Part shown: positions 1-7,394 of the stretch, piece after piece
Layout: the number at the start of each line of letters is the position of its first letter
Position numbering within the stretch: the first letter of the stretch is position 1
Assembly: GCA_964633725.1 (NCBI GenBank)
Contig: CAZWHY010000010.1
Span: 19,008 to 83,007, forward strand
Reading direction: 5' to 3'
DNA: 64,000 nt
Origin: Berkiella_A sp964633725
GTDB lineage: Bacteria; Pseudomonadota; Gammaproteobacteria; Berkiellales; Berkiellaceae
Translations under genes and position numbers: made by a program
Notes under the pieces: generated by a model
Seen by the model: only the letters and a program-made list of their open reading frames with translations
Databases searched by the model: none
Told to the model about the DNA's origin: nothing

Positions 1-900
1 AGCATTGCCCATAAATGTAGGGCCGTGCATTAGGGCTTTGTCCGGATTGTCTGATAAAAAGGTTTGATACAGTGGCGTGCGAGCGACAACAGCAGCCAAA
101 GGTAATGTACCGCCGGTTAAAGCTTTGGACAAACAAATAATATCAGGCACGATATCTGATTGTGCTATCGCAAACAATGAACCTGTACGACCAAAACCGG
201 TAAAAATCTCATCTACAATGAAACAAATTTGGTATTTTTGACACAAAGTGGCAATATTTTTGAGTTGTTTGGCATTATGCATTTTCATGCCGCCAGCACC
301 TTGTACCAAAGGTTCTATGATCACGCCAGCCAGTTCTGATTGATGTTGTATTAAATATTGCTCAAAAGCCAAAAATTCAGAATCTGAATTAGGAATAGCC
401 TGCATCAATTGTGGGGTTAATGTTTGGCCAAAAATATGATGCATACCTTCTTCAGGATCGCATACAGACATCGCGTACAGGGTGTCGCCATGATAGCTGT
501 GTTGAAAATGCAAAAATTTGGTTTTACTTTGATTTTGATTGATGGATGCTTGTATCGCCATTTTCATTGCGATTTCTATTGCTTCTGAGCCAGTATTGGC
601 CAAGAAAACATGGTCTAGGTCTCCGGGCAACAGTTGTTTTAGTCGGTGACAGAGTTTTTCTGCTTGTGGGTGAATGATGCCACCCAGCATCACATGAGAC
701 ATGGTTTGGGCTTGGGTTTGAATGGCTTGCACAATATGGGGGTGATTGTAGCCATGGCAAGCTGTCCACCAGGAGCCAATCGCATCGACTAATTTTATAC
801 CATTATCAGTTATGAGGTATTCTTTTTCAGTCCCCACAATTTTGATTGGCGGGTTGGCAGTTTGCATTTGCGTGTAGGGTAGCCAAATACTATGATCCAT
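1..900 (-). CDS. bioA: adenosylmethionine-8-amino-7-oxononanoate aminotransferase, C-terminus outside window
   Basis: PLP-dependent class III aminotransferase that makes 7,8-diaminopelargonate, the step before BioD in biotin synthesis. My translation of the minus strand from the ATG at 898-900 stays open to the left edge (300 residues seen). It shows the early DNGIKLVDAIGSWW stretch, then GYNHPHIVQAI, then NTGSEAIEIAMKMA and YHGDTLYAMS, the usual order of the PLP phosphate-binding segment and substrate pocket. The catalytic lysine region lies beyond the edge. It is divergent from bioD across 110 bp. Family assignment is firm; integrity of the C-terminus cannot be judged. Confidence 0.93.
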   Translation of the reverse strand, partial: MDHSIWLPYTQMQTANPPIKIVGTEKEYLITDNGIKLVDAIGSWWTACHGYNHPHIVQAIQTQAQTMSHVMLGGIIHPQAEKLCHRLKQLLPGDLDHVFLANTGSEAIEIAMKMAIQASINQNQSKTKFLHFQHSYHGDTLYAMSVCDPEEGMHHIFGQTLTPQLMQAIPNSDSEFLAFEQYLIQHQSELAGVIIEPLVQGAGGMKMHNAKQLKNIATLCQKYQICFIVDEIFTGFGRTGSLFAIAQSDIVPDIICLSKALTGGTLPLAAVVARTPLYQTFLSDNPDKALMHGPTFMGNA

Positions 901-956
901 GAATTGAGACTCTGGTTAACTAAGAGAAGTAGAAAAGTAAATATATATGGATTTTA

Positions 957-985
957 TGTCAACATAGTTCCAATTTTGGTTAACC
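957..985. promoter_or_regulatory. possible BirA-type biotin operator between bioA and bioD
   Basis: The divergent bioA/bioD gap holds TGTCAACA, 13 bases, then GGTTAACC, the latter inside a perfect 12-bp palindrome TTGGTTAACCAA at 976-987. BirA operators in proteobacteria have the form TGTAAACC, a spacer of about 15, then GGTTTACA, so this is a near but imperfect match, with a short spacer. A second TGGTTAAC lies at 913-920. Location supports biotin control of both genes. Function is inferred. Confidence 0.35.
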
Positions 986-1010
986 AAATTATGGATGTTG
1001 AAAAATTAAG

Positions 1011-1688
1011 ATGAAAAACATTTTTATAACAGGCACAGGCACAGACATTGGAAAAACCTATGTTACTCACAGCTTGTTAAAGTACGACCAAATGCAGCAT
1101 CAACAATTTACGGCATTAAAGCCATTAATTTCAGGGGTGACCCAAGATAATATATATCAAAGCGATACAGGTTTATTGTTGTCCGCGATGGGGATGGAAC
1201 TGACGCTTGAAAATATTGATAAAATATCACCCTGGCGTTACCAAACAGCTGCGGCGCCTGATATTGCACAGCGAGTAGAAAAACAAGACTTTAGTTTTAT
1301 AGAACTGATTGATTTTTGCCAAAGTCAGATGAAAAAAGCAAACAAAAAAAATATACAAGTTCTAATCGAAGGCGTAGGAGGCGTCATGTCACCTATCAGT
1401 AAAAATCATACCGTATTAGATTGGATAAGCGTATTGTCGATGCCGACTTTGATTGTCGCCGGGACTTATTTAGGGAGTATTACGCATACATTAACCTGTC
1501 TTTTTGTTTTGCAAAAAAATAATATTCCTATTATGGGTATTGTTTTAAATGAAACGCAAAATAGTACGATTAGTATGGATGAAACCAAACGCAGCTTGAT
1601 GCAATTCACGCAAGTGCCTATTTTTACCTATTACTATCAACAGAACCAAAATAATAGCATGGGGGATTTGTATAAGTATTTTACGTGA
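1011..1688 (+). CDS. bioD: dethiobiotin synthetase
   Basis: ATP-dependent carboxylation and ring closure of 7,8-diaminopelargonate to dethiobiotin, in the cytosol. The 225-residue product starts with a P-loop, GTGTDIGKTYV (residues 7-17), typical of BioD. It carries the second conserved block EGVGGVMSPI near residue 120 and a third, AGTYLGSITHT. Length fits the family. It is divergent from bioA, so the two likely share control. No bioF, bioC or bioB is in the window, so the pathway is split in this genome or lies to the left. Confidence 0.93.
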   Translation: MKNIFITGTGTDIGKTYVTHSLLKYDQMQHQQFTALKPLISGVTQDNIYQSDTGLLLSAMGMELTLENIDKISPWRYQTAAAPDIAQRVEKQDFSFIELIDFCQSQMKKANKKNIQVLIEGVGGVMSPISKNHTVLDWISVLSMPTLIVAGTYLGSITHTLTCLFVLQKNNIPIMGIVLNETQNSTISMDETKRSLMQFTQVPIFTYYYQQNQNNSMGDLYKYFT

Positions 1689-1873
1689 AGATTCACCTTT
1701 TGTTTAAAGGGGCACGCCCTCTCCCAAGATAGTTGTTGTGTTCATTAAAATCTAGTGCAATTGACCCTGCCTTATATCGCATACTCTGAACCATTGGTCT
1801 TTTGTGAATAGATAAACAGAGCAAGCTTATGTCAGAATGTTTTATACAATTTATATAATGTTTGGAGAAAATA

Positions 1874-2281
1874 ATGTTTGAATCAATAACCAATGCTCTT
1901 GGACGTGTTGTAACCGATGCGGTTTGCCCAGAGGTCGTTGAATGCCCTCCATGTCTGACATTATCAGAGAAATTATCAGCTCAAATGGGTGAGACGATGG
2001 AAATGTTCGACGATTTTGCAGGCGAGAATGCAGCATATCTTTATCTGGGTATAGGGCTGTTGTCAGTTGTTGCTGTAGCGGTGGTAGGGTTAAATAAATA
2101 TTATTCTAACGCTAGTCGTCAAGCAGAAAATAATATTTACCCAATATTTAAATCAGGCTTTAATAATGATGCGCCTCAAGGAAATCGTAGCACGTATCAA
2201 ACAAGCATTACAGATTATTTCTCTTCAGAGAGCAACGGGGAAAGCGTAAACTTAATTACCTCTTATTTTTCAAAGAGATAG
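1874..2281 (+). CDS. small single-pass membrane protein of unknown function
   Basis: I do not recognise this 135-residue protein. The ATG at 1874 is preceded by GGAG with good spacing, which favours it over the TTG at 1862. An N-terminal domain of about 55 residues has a Cys-rich patch (CPEVVECPPC), followed by one hydrophobic helix (about residues 52-73, AAYLYLGIGLLSVVAVAVVG) and a polar tail rich in Asn and Ser. It stands alone between bioD and the pqq cluster, with a strong hairpin 20 bp after its stop. Topology is what I can support; function is unknown. Confidence 0.6.
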   Translation: MFESITNALGRVVTDAVCPEVVECPPCLTLSEKLSAQMGETMEMFDDFAGENAAYLYLGIGLLSVVAVAVVGLNKYYSNASRQAENNIYPIFKSGFNNDAPQGNRSTYQTSITDYFSSESNGESVNLITSYFSKR

Positions 2282-2300
2282 TGTGATCTTATGTGTTAAA

Positions 2301-2325
2301 TTGGCGTTTGCGGCGCAAACGCCAA
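2301..2325 (+). terminator. 11-bp perfect hairpin after the small membrane protein gene
   Basis: TTGGCGTTTGC, loop GGC, then the exact reverse complement. The stem is GC-rich and lies 20 bp after the stop at 2281. There is no immediate T-run; a T5 tract comes 12 bases later. It could be a weak terminator or a mark at the edge of the neighbouring duplicated RND fragment. Confidence 0.5.
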
Positions 2326-2443
2326 CTGATACGCGCTTTTTCCTCTAAAAACAACAAAATGGGAACGATAAATAATACCAAAAAAGTGGTAAAGAATAAG
2401 CCAAAGCAAATAGAGGTGGCCACCGGAATCAAGAATTGTGCCT
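2326..2443 (-). pseudogene. truncated 3' fragment of an RND efflux pump gene (second copy of 13150-13267)
   Basis: About 118 bp is roughly 93% identical (8 mismatches counted by eye) to the 3' part of the full RND gene, in the same orientation. On the minus strand it reads as the end of the last RND transmembrane helix, ICFGLFFTTFLVLFIVPILL, followed by FLEEKARIS. Homology stops upstream at about 2443, so only around 40 residues remain and there is no start. It fills most of the 338-bp gap before pqqC. A short CAGAGGTT match continues after a 15-bp insertion. This is a dead remnant that marks a duplication or integration event. Confidence 0.85.
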
Positions 2444-2619
2444 GAATATTAAGCCAGTAATCAGAGGTTGTAAGTTTTGTCGCTCTTTTTATTGACTGTC
2501 ACATTAAGCTAAAATAATTTACAGTTATTTGATTTGAATATTTTGTAATTCTGGTAGTATGCGAGCCAAACTTAGCGCTATGCTATAATATAGAAACAAT
2601 AGTATGCTGAAGATAACGA

Positions 2620-3333
2620 ATGAGCCACACACCACTTTCTAAAGAAGCTTTTAAACAAAAATTATTGTCTTATGAAAAGCAGTATCATATACACCATCCT
2701 TTTAATTTAGCGATGTATGATGGCAAATTGACAAAACATCAAATTCAAGGTTGGGTGCTTAATCGCTTTTATTATCAGATAATGATACCCATCAAAGATG
2801 CGGCTATCATTTCAAATTGCCCTGATAAAATACAAAGAAGGCGATGGATCCAACGTATCATTGATCATGATGGGCAGCATGATGATGAGGGGGGTATTGA
2901 GGCATGGATTCAGCTTGCTAAGGCTTGCAATATTTCAAGAGACCAAGTTATTTCATTAAAGGATGTACTACCAGGTGTTAAATTTGCAGTAGATGCATAT
3001 GTAAATTTTTGCAGATCATCTCCTTGGTATGAAGCGGCTTGTGCATCGTTAACGGAGTTATTTGCGCCTAAAATTCACAAACAAAGACTCTCCACATGGC
3101 CTAGTCATTACACATGGATCGAGCCAGAAGGGCTAGCCTACTTTCGAAATAGGCTCTCCCAAGCTAACAGAGATGTTGAACATGGTTTAGAAATCACAAT
3201 AGAACATTTTAAAACATACGAACAACAAAATCGAGCGTTTGAAATTCTTGAACTAAAATTAAACATTCTATGGTCTATGTCTGATTGTATTTTAATGCAT
3301 TATGGGCTGGGTGAGAATGATAATCATATTTAA
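2620..3333 (+). CDS. pqqC: pyrroloquinoline-quinone synthase
   Basis: PqqC catalyses the last step of PQQ formation, cofactor-free ring closure and oxidation by O2. The 237-residue product shows family features in order: an HHPFNLAMYDGKL start, the Asn-Arg-Phe-Tyr-Tyr-Gln helix (NRFYYQIMIPIKDAAI), RRRWIQRIIDHDG, the ASLTELFAP segment, and a YFRNRLSQANRDVEHGLE C-terminal helix with conserved Arg and His. Length is normal. It is the first gene of the cluster, with a TATAAT-like box at 2584-2589 but no clear -35. pqqA is not found in front of it, where it usually lies upstream in the operon. Confidence 0.95.
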   Translation: MSHTPLSKEAFKQKLLSYEKQYHIHHPFNLAMYDGKLTKHQIQGWVLNRFYYQIMIPIKDAAIISNCPDKIQRRRWIQRIIDHDGQHDDEGGIEAWIQLAKACNISRDQVISLKDVLPGVKFAVDAYVNFCRSSPWYEAACASLTELFAPKIHKQRLSTWPSHYTWIEPEGLAYFRNRLSQANRDVEHGLEITIEHFKTYEQQNRAFEILELKLNILWSMSDCILMHYGLGENDNHI

Positions 3334-3339
3334 GAAGAG

Positions 3340-3609
3340 ATGCTAATGAGCTCAGAAAATATAACACTAGGGATAGGTTATAAACTTCAGTGGGAAGAAT
3401 CACAAAAAACGATGGTTCTGCTGTTTCCAGAAGGTATGGTAAAGCTTAATCCCAGTTCTGCAGAGATACTACATCTGTGCAACGGGAAAATGAACAGAGA
3501 TGAGATAGTCTCATCTATACAGGATAAATACCAAGAAGAAGATATCAGTAATGACATACTAGAGTTTTTAAGGGTTGCCAATGACGAAGGATGGATTCAA
3601 TTCAGTTGA
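3340..3609 (+). CDS. pqqD: PQQ biosynthesis peptide chaperone PqqD
   Basis: PqqD is the RiPP recognition element that binds the PqqA precursor peptide and presents it to PqqE. The 89-residue product has the family pattern, a short beta N-terminus (GYKLQWEESQKTMVLLFPEG), then LNPSSAEILHLCNGKMNRDEIV and a helical C-terminus. It begins 6 bp after pqqC. ATG 3340 or ATG 3346 could be the start; AAGAAGAG suits 3346 better. Its 3' end overlaps pqqE by 29 bp, implying coupled translation, as expected for a pair that binds one another. Confidence 0.93.
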   Translation: MLMSSENITLGIGYKLQWEESQKTMVLLFPEGMVKLNPSSAEILHLCNGKMNRDEIVSSIQDKYQEEDISNDILEFLRVANDEGWIQFS

Positions 3610-4738
3610 AATAAAAACGCCCACATGGTTTTTAGCAGAGCTCAGCTATCGCTGTCCTTTGCAGTGCCCGTATTGCTCAAATCCTGTTGATTATGCAAAA
3701 TACAAGCAAGAACTTGATACGGAAACTTGGATTAAGGCGTTAACCCAAGCCAGAAAGTTAGGCTGTGTGCAATTAGGCTTCTCAGGTGGGGAGCCTTTAG
3801 TTCGTCAAGACCTAGAGGTATTGGTGGCGCATGCTTCTAAATTGGGTTTCTATACAAATTTAATCACATCGACTGTTGGCATGGATGTTGAGCGATTGCA
3901 TAAACTCAAACAGTTGGGTTTAGACCATATTCAAATTAGTTTTCAAGCCTCAAATGAAGATTTGAATAACTTGATTTCAGGCACAGATTCTTTTAAGCAT
4001 AAAAAAATGATAGCGCTAGAGATGAAACAATTAGGATTTCCCTTGGTTTTTAATATGGTTATCCATCGTTATAATATTGATCAAATAGAAGAAATTCTAG
4101 ATTTTGCCATATCGCTTGATGCTGATTATATAGAGCTCGCAAATGCACAGTATTATGGTTTTGCATTTGTTAATAAGCAACAGCTTCTGCCATCAAAGGA
4201 ACAGCTAGAAAAAGCTGAAAAGATTACAAAAAAATACCAAGATAATCCTAAAGTGAAAACTAAAATATACTTTATCATCCCAGATTATTATGAAAACAGA
4301 CCCAAACCGTGCATGAATGGCTGGGGAACCACATTTATTTGCATTTCACCGGATGGTCTTGTTCTGCCATGTCAATCCGCACGGATGTTGCCTAATATCG
4401 AATTTCCAAACATAATGGATCAAGATTTACAGGATATTTGGTATCACTCCGATGCATTCAATCGGTTTAGAGGATATGATTGGATGAAGGAACCCTGTAA
4501 GTCCTGCCCAGAAAAAGTCAAAGACTTTGGGGGTTGCCGCTGCCAAGCCTTTTTATTAACGGGTGATGCGACAATAGCGGATCCTGTTTGTGACCTTTCT
4601 CCTAATCATCACCTTGTGCGTGACATTGTGCAAAAAGCAAATCATAGTCAATTAGATGCTAATCAGCTTATATATAGAAACCCAAAGAATTCTAAAGCTA
4701 TTTTGACCCAGATTAAAGTATTAAAACCAAAAGATTAA
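3581..4738 (+). CDS. pqqE: PqqA peptide cyclase (radical SAM)
   Basis: Radical SAM enzyme forming the Glu-Tyr carbon-carbon bond in PqqA. The ATG at 3581 has AAGGG upstream, so I prefer it over the TTG at 3575. In the 385-residue product the SAM cluster motif CPLQCPYC lies near residue 25, followed by GFSGGEPLVR. The C-terminal SPASM region keeps its cysteines (CMNGWG, LPCQSAR, CKSCPEK, GGCRCQAF, CDLSP) for auxiliary clusters. Length is typical. The intact motif argues for an active pathway even though the peptide substrate gene is not visible nearby. Confidence 0.95.
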   Translation: MTKDGFNSVEIKTPTWFLAELSYRCPLQCPYCSNPVDYAKYKQELDTETWIKALTQARKLGCVQLGFSGGEPLVRQDLEVLVAHASKLGFYTNLITSTVGMDVERLHKLKQLGLDHIQISFQASNEDLNNLISGTDSFKHKKMIALEMKQLGFPLVFNMVIHRYNIDQIEEILDFAISLDADYIELANAQYYGFAFVNKQQLLPSKEQLEKAEKITKKYQDNPKVKTKIYFIIPDYYENRPKPCMNGWGTTFICISPDGLVLPCQSARMLPNIEFPNIMDQDLQDIWYHSDAFNRFRGYDWMKEPCKSCPEKVKDFGGCRCQAFLLTGDATIADPVCDLSPNHHLVRDIVQKANHSQLDANQLIYRNPKNSKAILTQIKVLKPKD

Positions 4739-4752
4739 GGGTTGCAACGCTT

Positions 4753-5670
4753 ATGTTAAGTATTAATAATATAACCCAAAAAATAGAAAACAAAACGATT
4801 TTGTCGAATATATCTTTAACAGTTCAACCGGGTGAGATTATCGCTATCGTTGGACCCAATGGGTCAGGCAAATCAACTTTATTAAAAATAATTATGGGAC
4901 TTTCGCAGATTGAGCAAGGCCATATCGTATATTTCAATCAATTTAATACGTTAACCAATGTCGTTAAGAAAAGGATTGGGTTTTTATATCAAGTGCCTGC
5001 TTTAGATCTTAAGATGACTGTAAAAGATATGTTATATATAACAGGGCTTTTATATAGTATTAATACAGAGGTATTACGTCAAAATATACAAGACCATTTG
5101 TCTGAGTTTGATTTAATGCATCTTAAAGGCAAAAAATGTGGGCGTTTATCAGGTGGGGAAAGGCGGCTCATAGATCTCATCAGGCTTTTAGTGACGGATC
5201 CTGATTTGATGATTTTGGATGAGCCTTTTAACGAGCTAGATACTTTTTATAGAGAGAAATTATTTTCAGTTTTAATGAAGTATAAGAAAAAACCAGGTAA
5301 GTCTGTTCTGTTAACGACACATTTAATTAATGAGTGCGATCAGGTAGATAATTTGACTTTTTTGAAATCCGGCGAAATATTTTATAGCAGCACACCCAGC
5401 AGTTTACTAAGCTCACATTCGAAGTATATTTTAGAAGTCAAAGCGCATAAAGACGTATTACAGAAATTGAGTCGTCGCTATGGTGGTTATCTATTGCATA
5501 ATAAAAAAGCATTGTTTTGGATGGATAATCCTGACGTGTCTATTGAGGATCTAAGCCCCAGCATTAATAATGGGATTGATGATATGAGTATACGGAAAAC
5601 AAGGCTTAGTGATATTTACATCTGGTTAACAAGAGGTGAATCAAATGATTCCGATGCTGATTATCATTAG
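4753..5670 (+). CDS. ABC transporter ATP-binding protein in PQQ cluster
   Basis: Nucleotide-binding subunit of an ABC-2 type exporter. The 305-residue product has Walker A GPNGSGKST near residue 35, signature LSGGERR, Walker B LMILDEP and the switch histidine in LLTTHL. The last 80 or so residues form an extra domain often seen in ABC-2 ATPases. Similar ATPase/permease pairs occur beside PQQ-dependent alcohol oxidation genes (PedA/PedC type), with unproven substrate. It follows pqqE by 14 bp and overlaps the permease gene, so it belongs to the operon. Confidence 0.88.
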   Translation: MLSINNITQKIENKTILSNISLTVQPGEIIAIVGPNGSGKSTLLKIIMGLSQIEQGHIVYFNQFNTLTNVVKKRIGFLYQVPALDLKMTVKDMLYITGLLYSINTEVLRQNIQDHLSEFDLMHLKGKKCGRLSGGERRLIDLIRLLVTDPDLMILDEPFNELDTFYREKLFSVLMKYKKKPGKSVLLTTHLINECDQVDNLTFLKSGEIFYSSTPSSLLSSHSKYILEVKAHKDVLQKLSRRYGGYLLHNKKALFWMDNPDVSIEDLSPSINNGIDDMSIRKTRLSDIYIWLTRGESNDSDADYH

Positions 5671-6403
5671 ACGTGATATACAGCATACCCTGAAACAAAA
5701 AATGCGTTTTGTATCAACGATGGTACGTCCATTCCTGTGGTTATTTGTTATTGGTGCAGGGATTAAATCTATGACCACTGATTTTGATCAAAGTTCTTAC
5801 CAGCATTTTATGGTGCCAGGCATTTTGAGTATGTTATTATTATTCTCTGGCGTGTTATCAGCACTCTCGCTTCTGAAAGAACGGTACTCAGGTTTCTTGC
5901 GATTGCTATTGATAGCGCCGATTTCTAGAGAACAGATTATATTATCTAAACTGGTCAGCTCGGTCATTATAAGCAGTGTTTATTTTTTGATTTTTTTTAT
6001 ATTATGTTTATGTGCACAGTTAGTTAATACTGATATAAACATTATTACCCTGTTGGTGGTTGTTTTTTTGTCGGCGTTGCTGTGGTCTGGATTGGGATTG
6101 CTCATAGCGACAGTCACGTCAGACCTGGAAAATTTCACAGTGGTGATGAATTTTATTGTTTTCCCTTTGTTTTTTTTAAGTAATGCGCTCTATCCACTAT
6201 CTCAATTACCCAAAGCCATTTATTTTTTGGCGTTATGCAATCCATTAACCTACTGCGTTGATGGCCTATATCATGCATTAGGGTTGCATGCATTTAGTCA
6301 TTTTGTATTATGGCAAGATTTGATCGTGATAATAGGATGTATAGTATTGATTGTATCCACGACGTTAATAAAGTTTAGGAATCACAGTTTTCATGAACTA
6401 TAA
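5645..6403 (+). CDS. ABC-2 type transporter permease in PQQ cluster
   Basis: Membrane partner of the preceding ATPase. The ATG at 5645 sits behind AGAGGTG and overlaps the end of the ATPase gene by 26 bp. The 252-residue product has six hydrophobic segments, the ABC-2 signature region (LLRLLLIAPISREQIILSK) and the NPLTYCVDGLYHAL segment common to this family. It resembles PedC-like permeases linked to PQQ-dependent alcohol metabolism. It may move PQQ, a substrate or a cell-envelope component; the sequence does not decide. The next gene, pqqB, follows by 9 bp. Confidence 0.85.
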   Translation: MIPMLIIIRRDIQHTLKQKMRFVSTMVRPFLWLFVIGAGIKSMTTDFDQSSYQHFMVPGILSMLLLFSGVLSALSLLKERYSGFLRLLLIAPISREQIILSKLVSSVIISSVYFLIFFILCLCAQLVNTDINIITLLVVVFLSALLWSGLGLLIATVTSDLENFTVVMNFIVFPLFFLSNALYPLSQLPKAIYFLALCNPLTYCVDGLYHALGLHAFSHFVLWQDLIVIIGCIVLIVSTTLIKFRNHSFHEL

Positions 6404-6412
6404 AGGTAAAAT

Positions 6413-7327
6413 ATGTTTATTAGAATATTAGGATCAGGTGCCGGAGGTGGATTTCCTCAATGGAATTGTAATTGTCATAATTGCAATGGATTTAGAAACA
6501 ATACCTTGAATGCTAAATCTAGAACACAGTCATCCATTGCCATTAGTGAAAATAATCAAGATTGGATTTTATTCAATACCTCTCCAGATATTAGGCAACA
6601 ATTGGCCCAGTTTGAAGAAGCGCATCCAAAATCGGGTGTTCGAGACACAGGCATTAAAGCAATTGTATTAGTAGACAGTCAGATAGACCATACCACGGGG
6701 CTATTATTACTGAGAGAAACAGATGCTTTGCAACTTTATATGACTGAGACCACACAGAACGATTTATATGAACATTTCCCGGTATTAAAAATTCTGGAAC
6801 ATTACTGTGAGGTAACCGTAACCAAACTCAATAATTTTGATCCGGCGCCTTTTATGGTTCCAGGCTTTGAGCATATACAACTTTACCCTAAAACATTGAT
6901 TAGCGAATCGCCTCCTTATTCCCCCAATAGAGGGCAACAGGCGCCTGGGTCAAATTTAGGATTTAAAATAACAAATTTAAAAACATCTCGTTCGCTATTT
7001 TATTCTCCTGGTCTTGGTGAAATTGATGATGACTTATTAAGCTTTATGGATAGTTGTGATGTCATACTGATCGATGGTACTTTTTGGACACTTGATGAGA
7101 TGATATTACAGCATATCAATCATAAATTATCAACAGAAATGGGGCATTTGCCTTTAAGTGGGCCTAAAGGATTAATTGAATATTTGGATAAATTAAAAAA
7201 TAAACGAAAAATACTCATTCATATCAATAATACTAATCCCATTTTAAATGAGGATTCAGAACAAAGGGAAATACTCTCAAATCATGGGATAGAGGTTTCT
7301 TATGATGGTATGGTTTTTGAAATTTAG
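6413..7327 (+). CDS. pqqB: PQQ biosynthesis protein PqqB
   Basis: Metallo-beta-lactamase-fold protein; known work supports a role as a tyrosine hydroxylase on the PqqA-derived dipeptide. The 304-residue product begins with the hallmark GSGAGGGFPQWNCNCHNC (a Cys-rich zinc site), then SSIAIS, DSQIDHTTGLLLLRE, and NNTNPILNEDS with MGHLPLSG for the C-terminal metal site. Here pqqB is the last gene of the operon rather than the usual second position before pqqC. It ends at a bidirectional terminator shared with the convergent dehydrogenase. Confidence 0.95.
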   Translation: MFIRILGSGAGGGFPQWNCNCHNCNGFRNNTLNAKSRTQSSIAISENNQDWILFNTSPDIRQQLAQFEEAHPKSGVRDTGIKAIVLVDSQIDHTTGLLLLRETDALQLYMTETTQNDLYEHFPVLKILEHYCEVTVTKLNNFDPAPFMVPGFEHIQLYPKTLISESPPYSPNRGQQAPGSNLGFKITNLKTSRSLFYSPGLGEIDDDLLSFMDSCDVILIDGTFWTLDEMILQHINHKLSTEMGHLPLSGPKGLIEYLDKLKNKRKILIHINNTNPILNEDSEQREILSNHGIEVSYDGMVFEI

Positions 7328-7340
7328 AATCTAGCGTAAA

Positions 7341-7375
7341 AAAAACACCTTCCTAACGAGTAGGAAAGTGTTTTT
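7341..7375. terminator. bidirectional terminator between pqqB and the PQQ dehydrogenase
   Basis: An imperfect stem, AAAAACACCTTCCT paired with AGGAAAGTGTTTTT around a short loop, has an A-run on the left and a T-run on the right. It lies between two convergent stops (7327 and 7395), so it should end transcripts from both sides. Confidence 0.85.
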
Positions 7376-7394
7376 ATTTTATGGCATGTTAATG

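Noticed and set aside
1693..1893. Minus-strand ORFs overlapping the small membrane protein gene
   Set aside because: The plus-strand gene has a better ribosome-binding site and a clear transmembrane helix; the minus frames are short and unpatterned.
2560..2640. Possible pqqA in front of pqqC (short ATG ORFs at 2559 and 2603)
   Set aside because: The reading frames give about 9 and 12 residues with no Glu-x3-Tyr core, so they do not look like PqqA.
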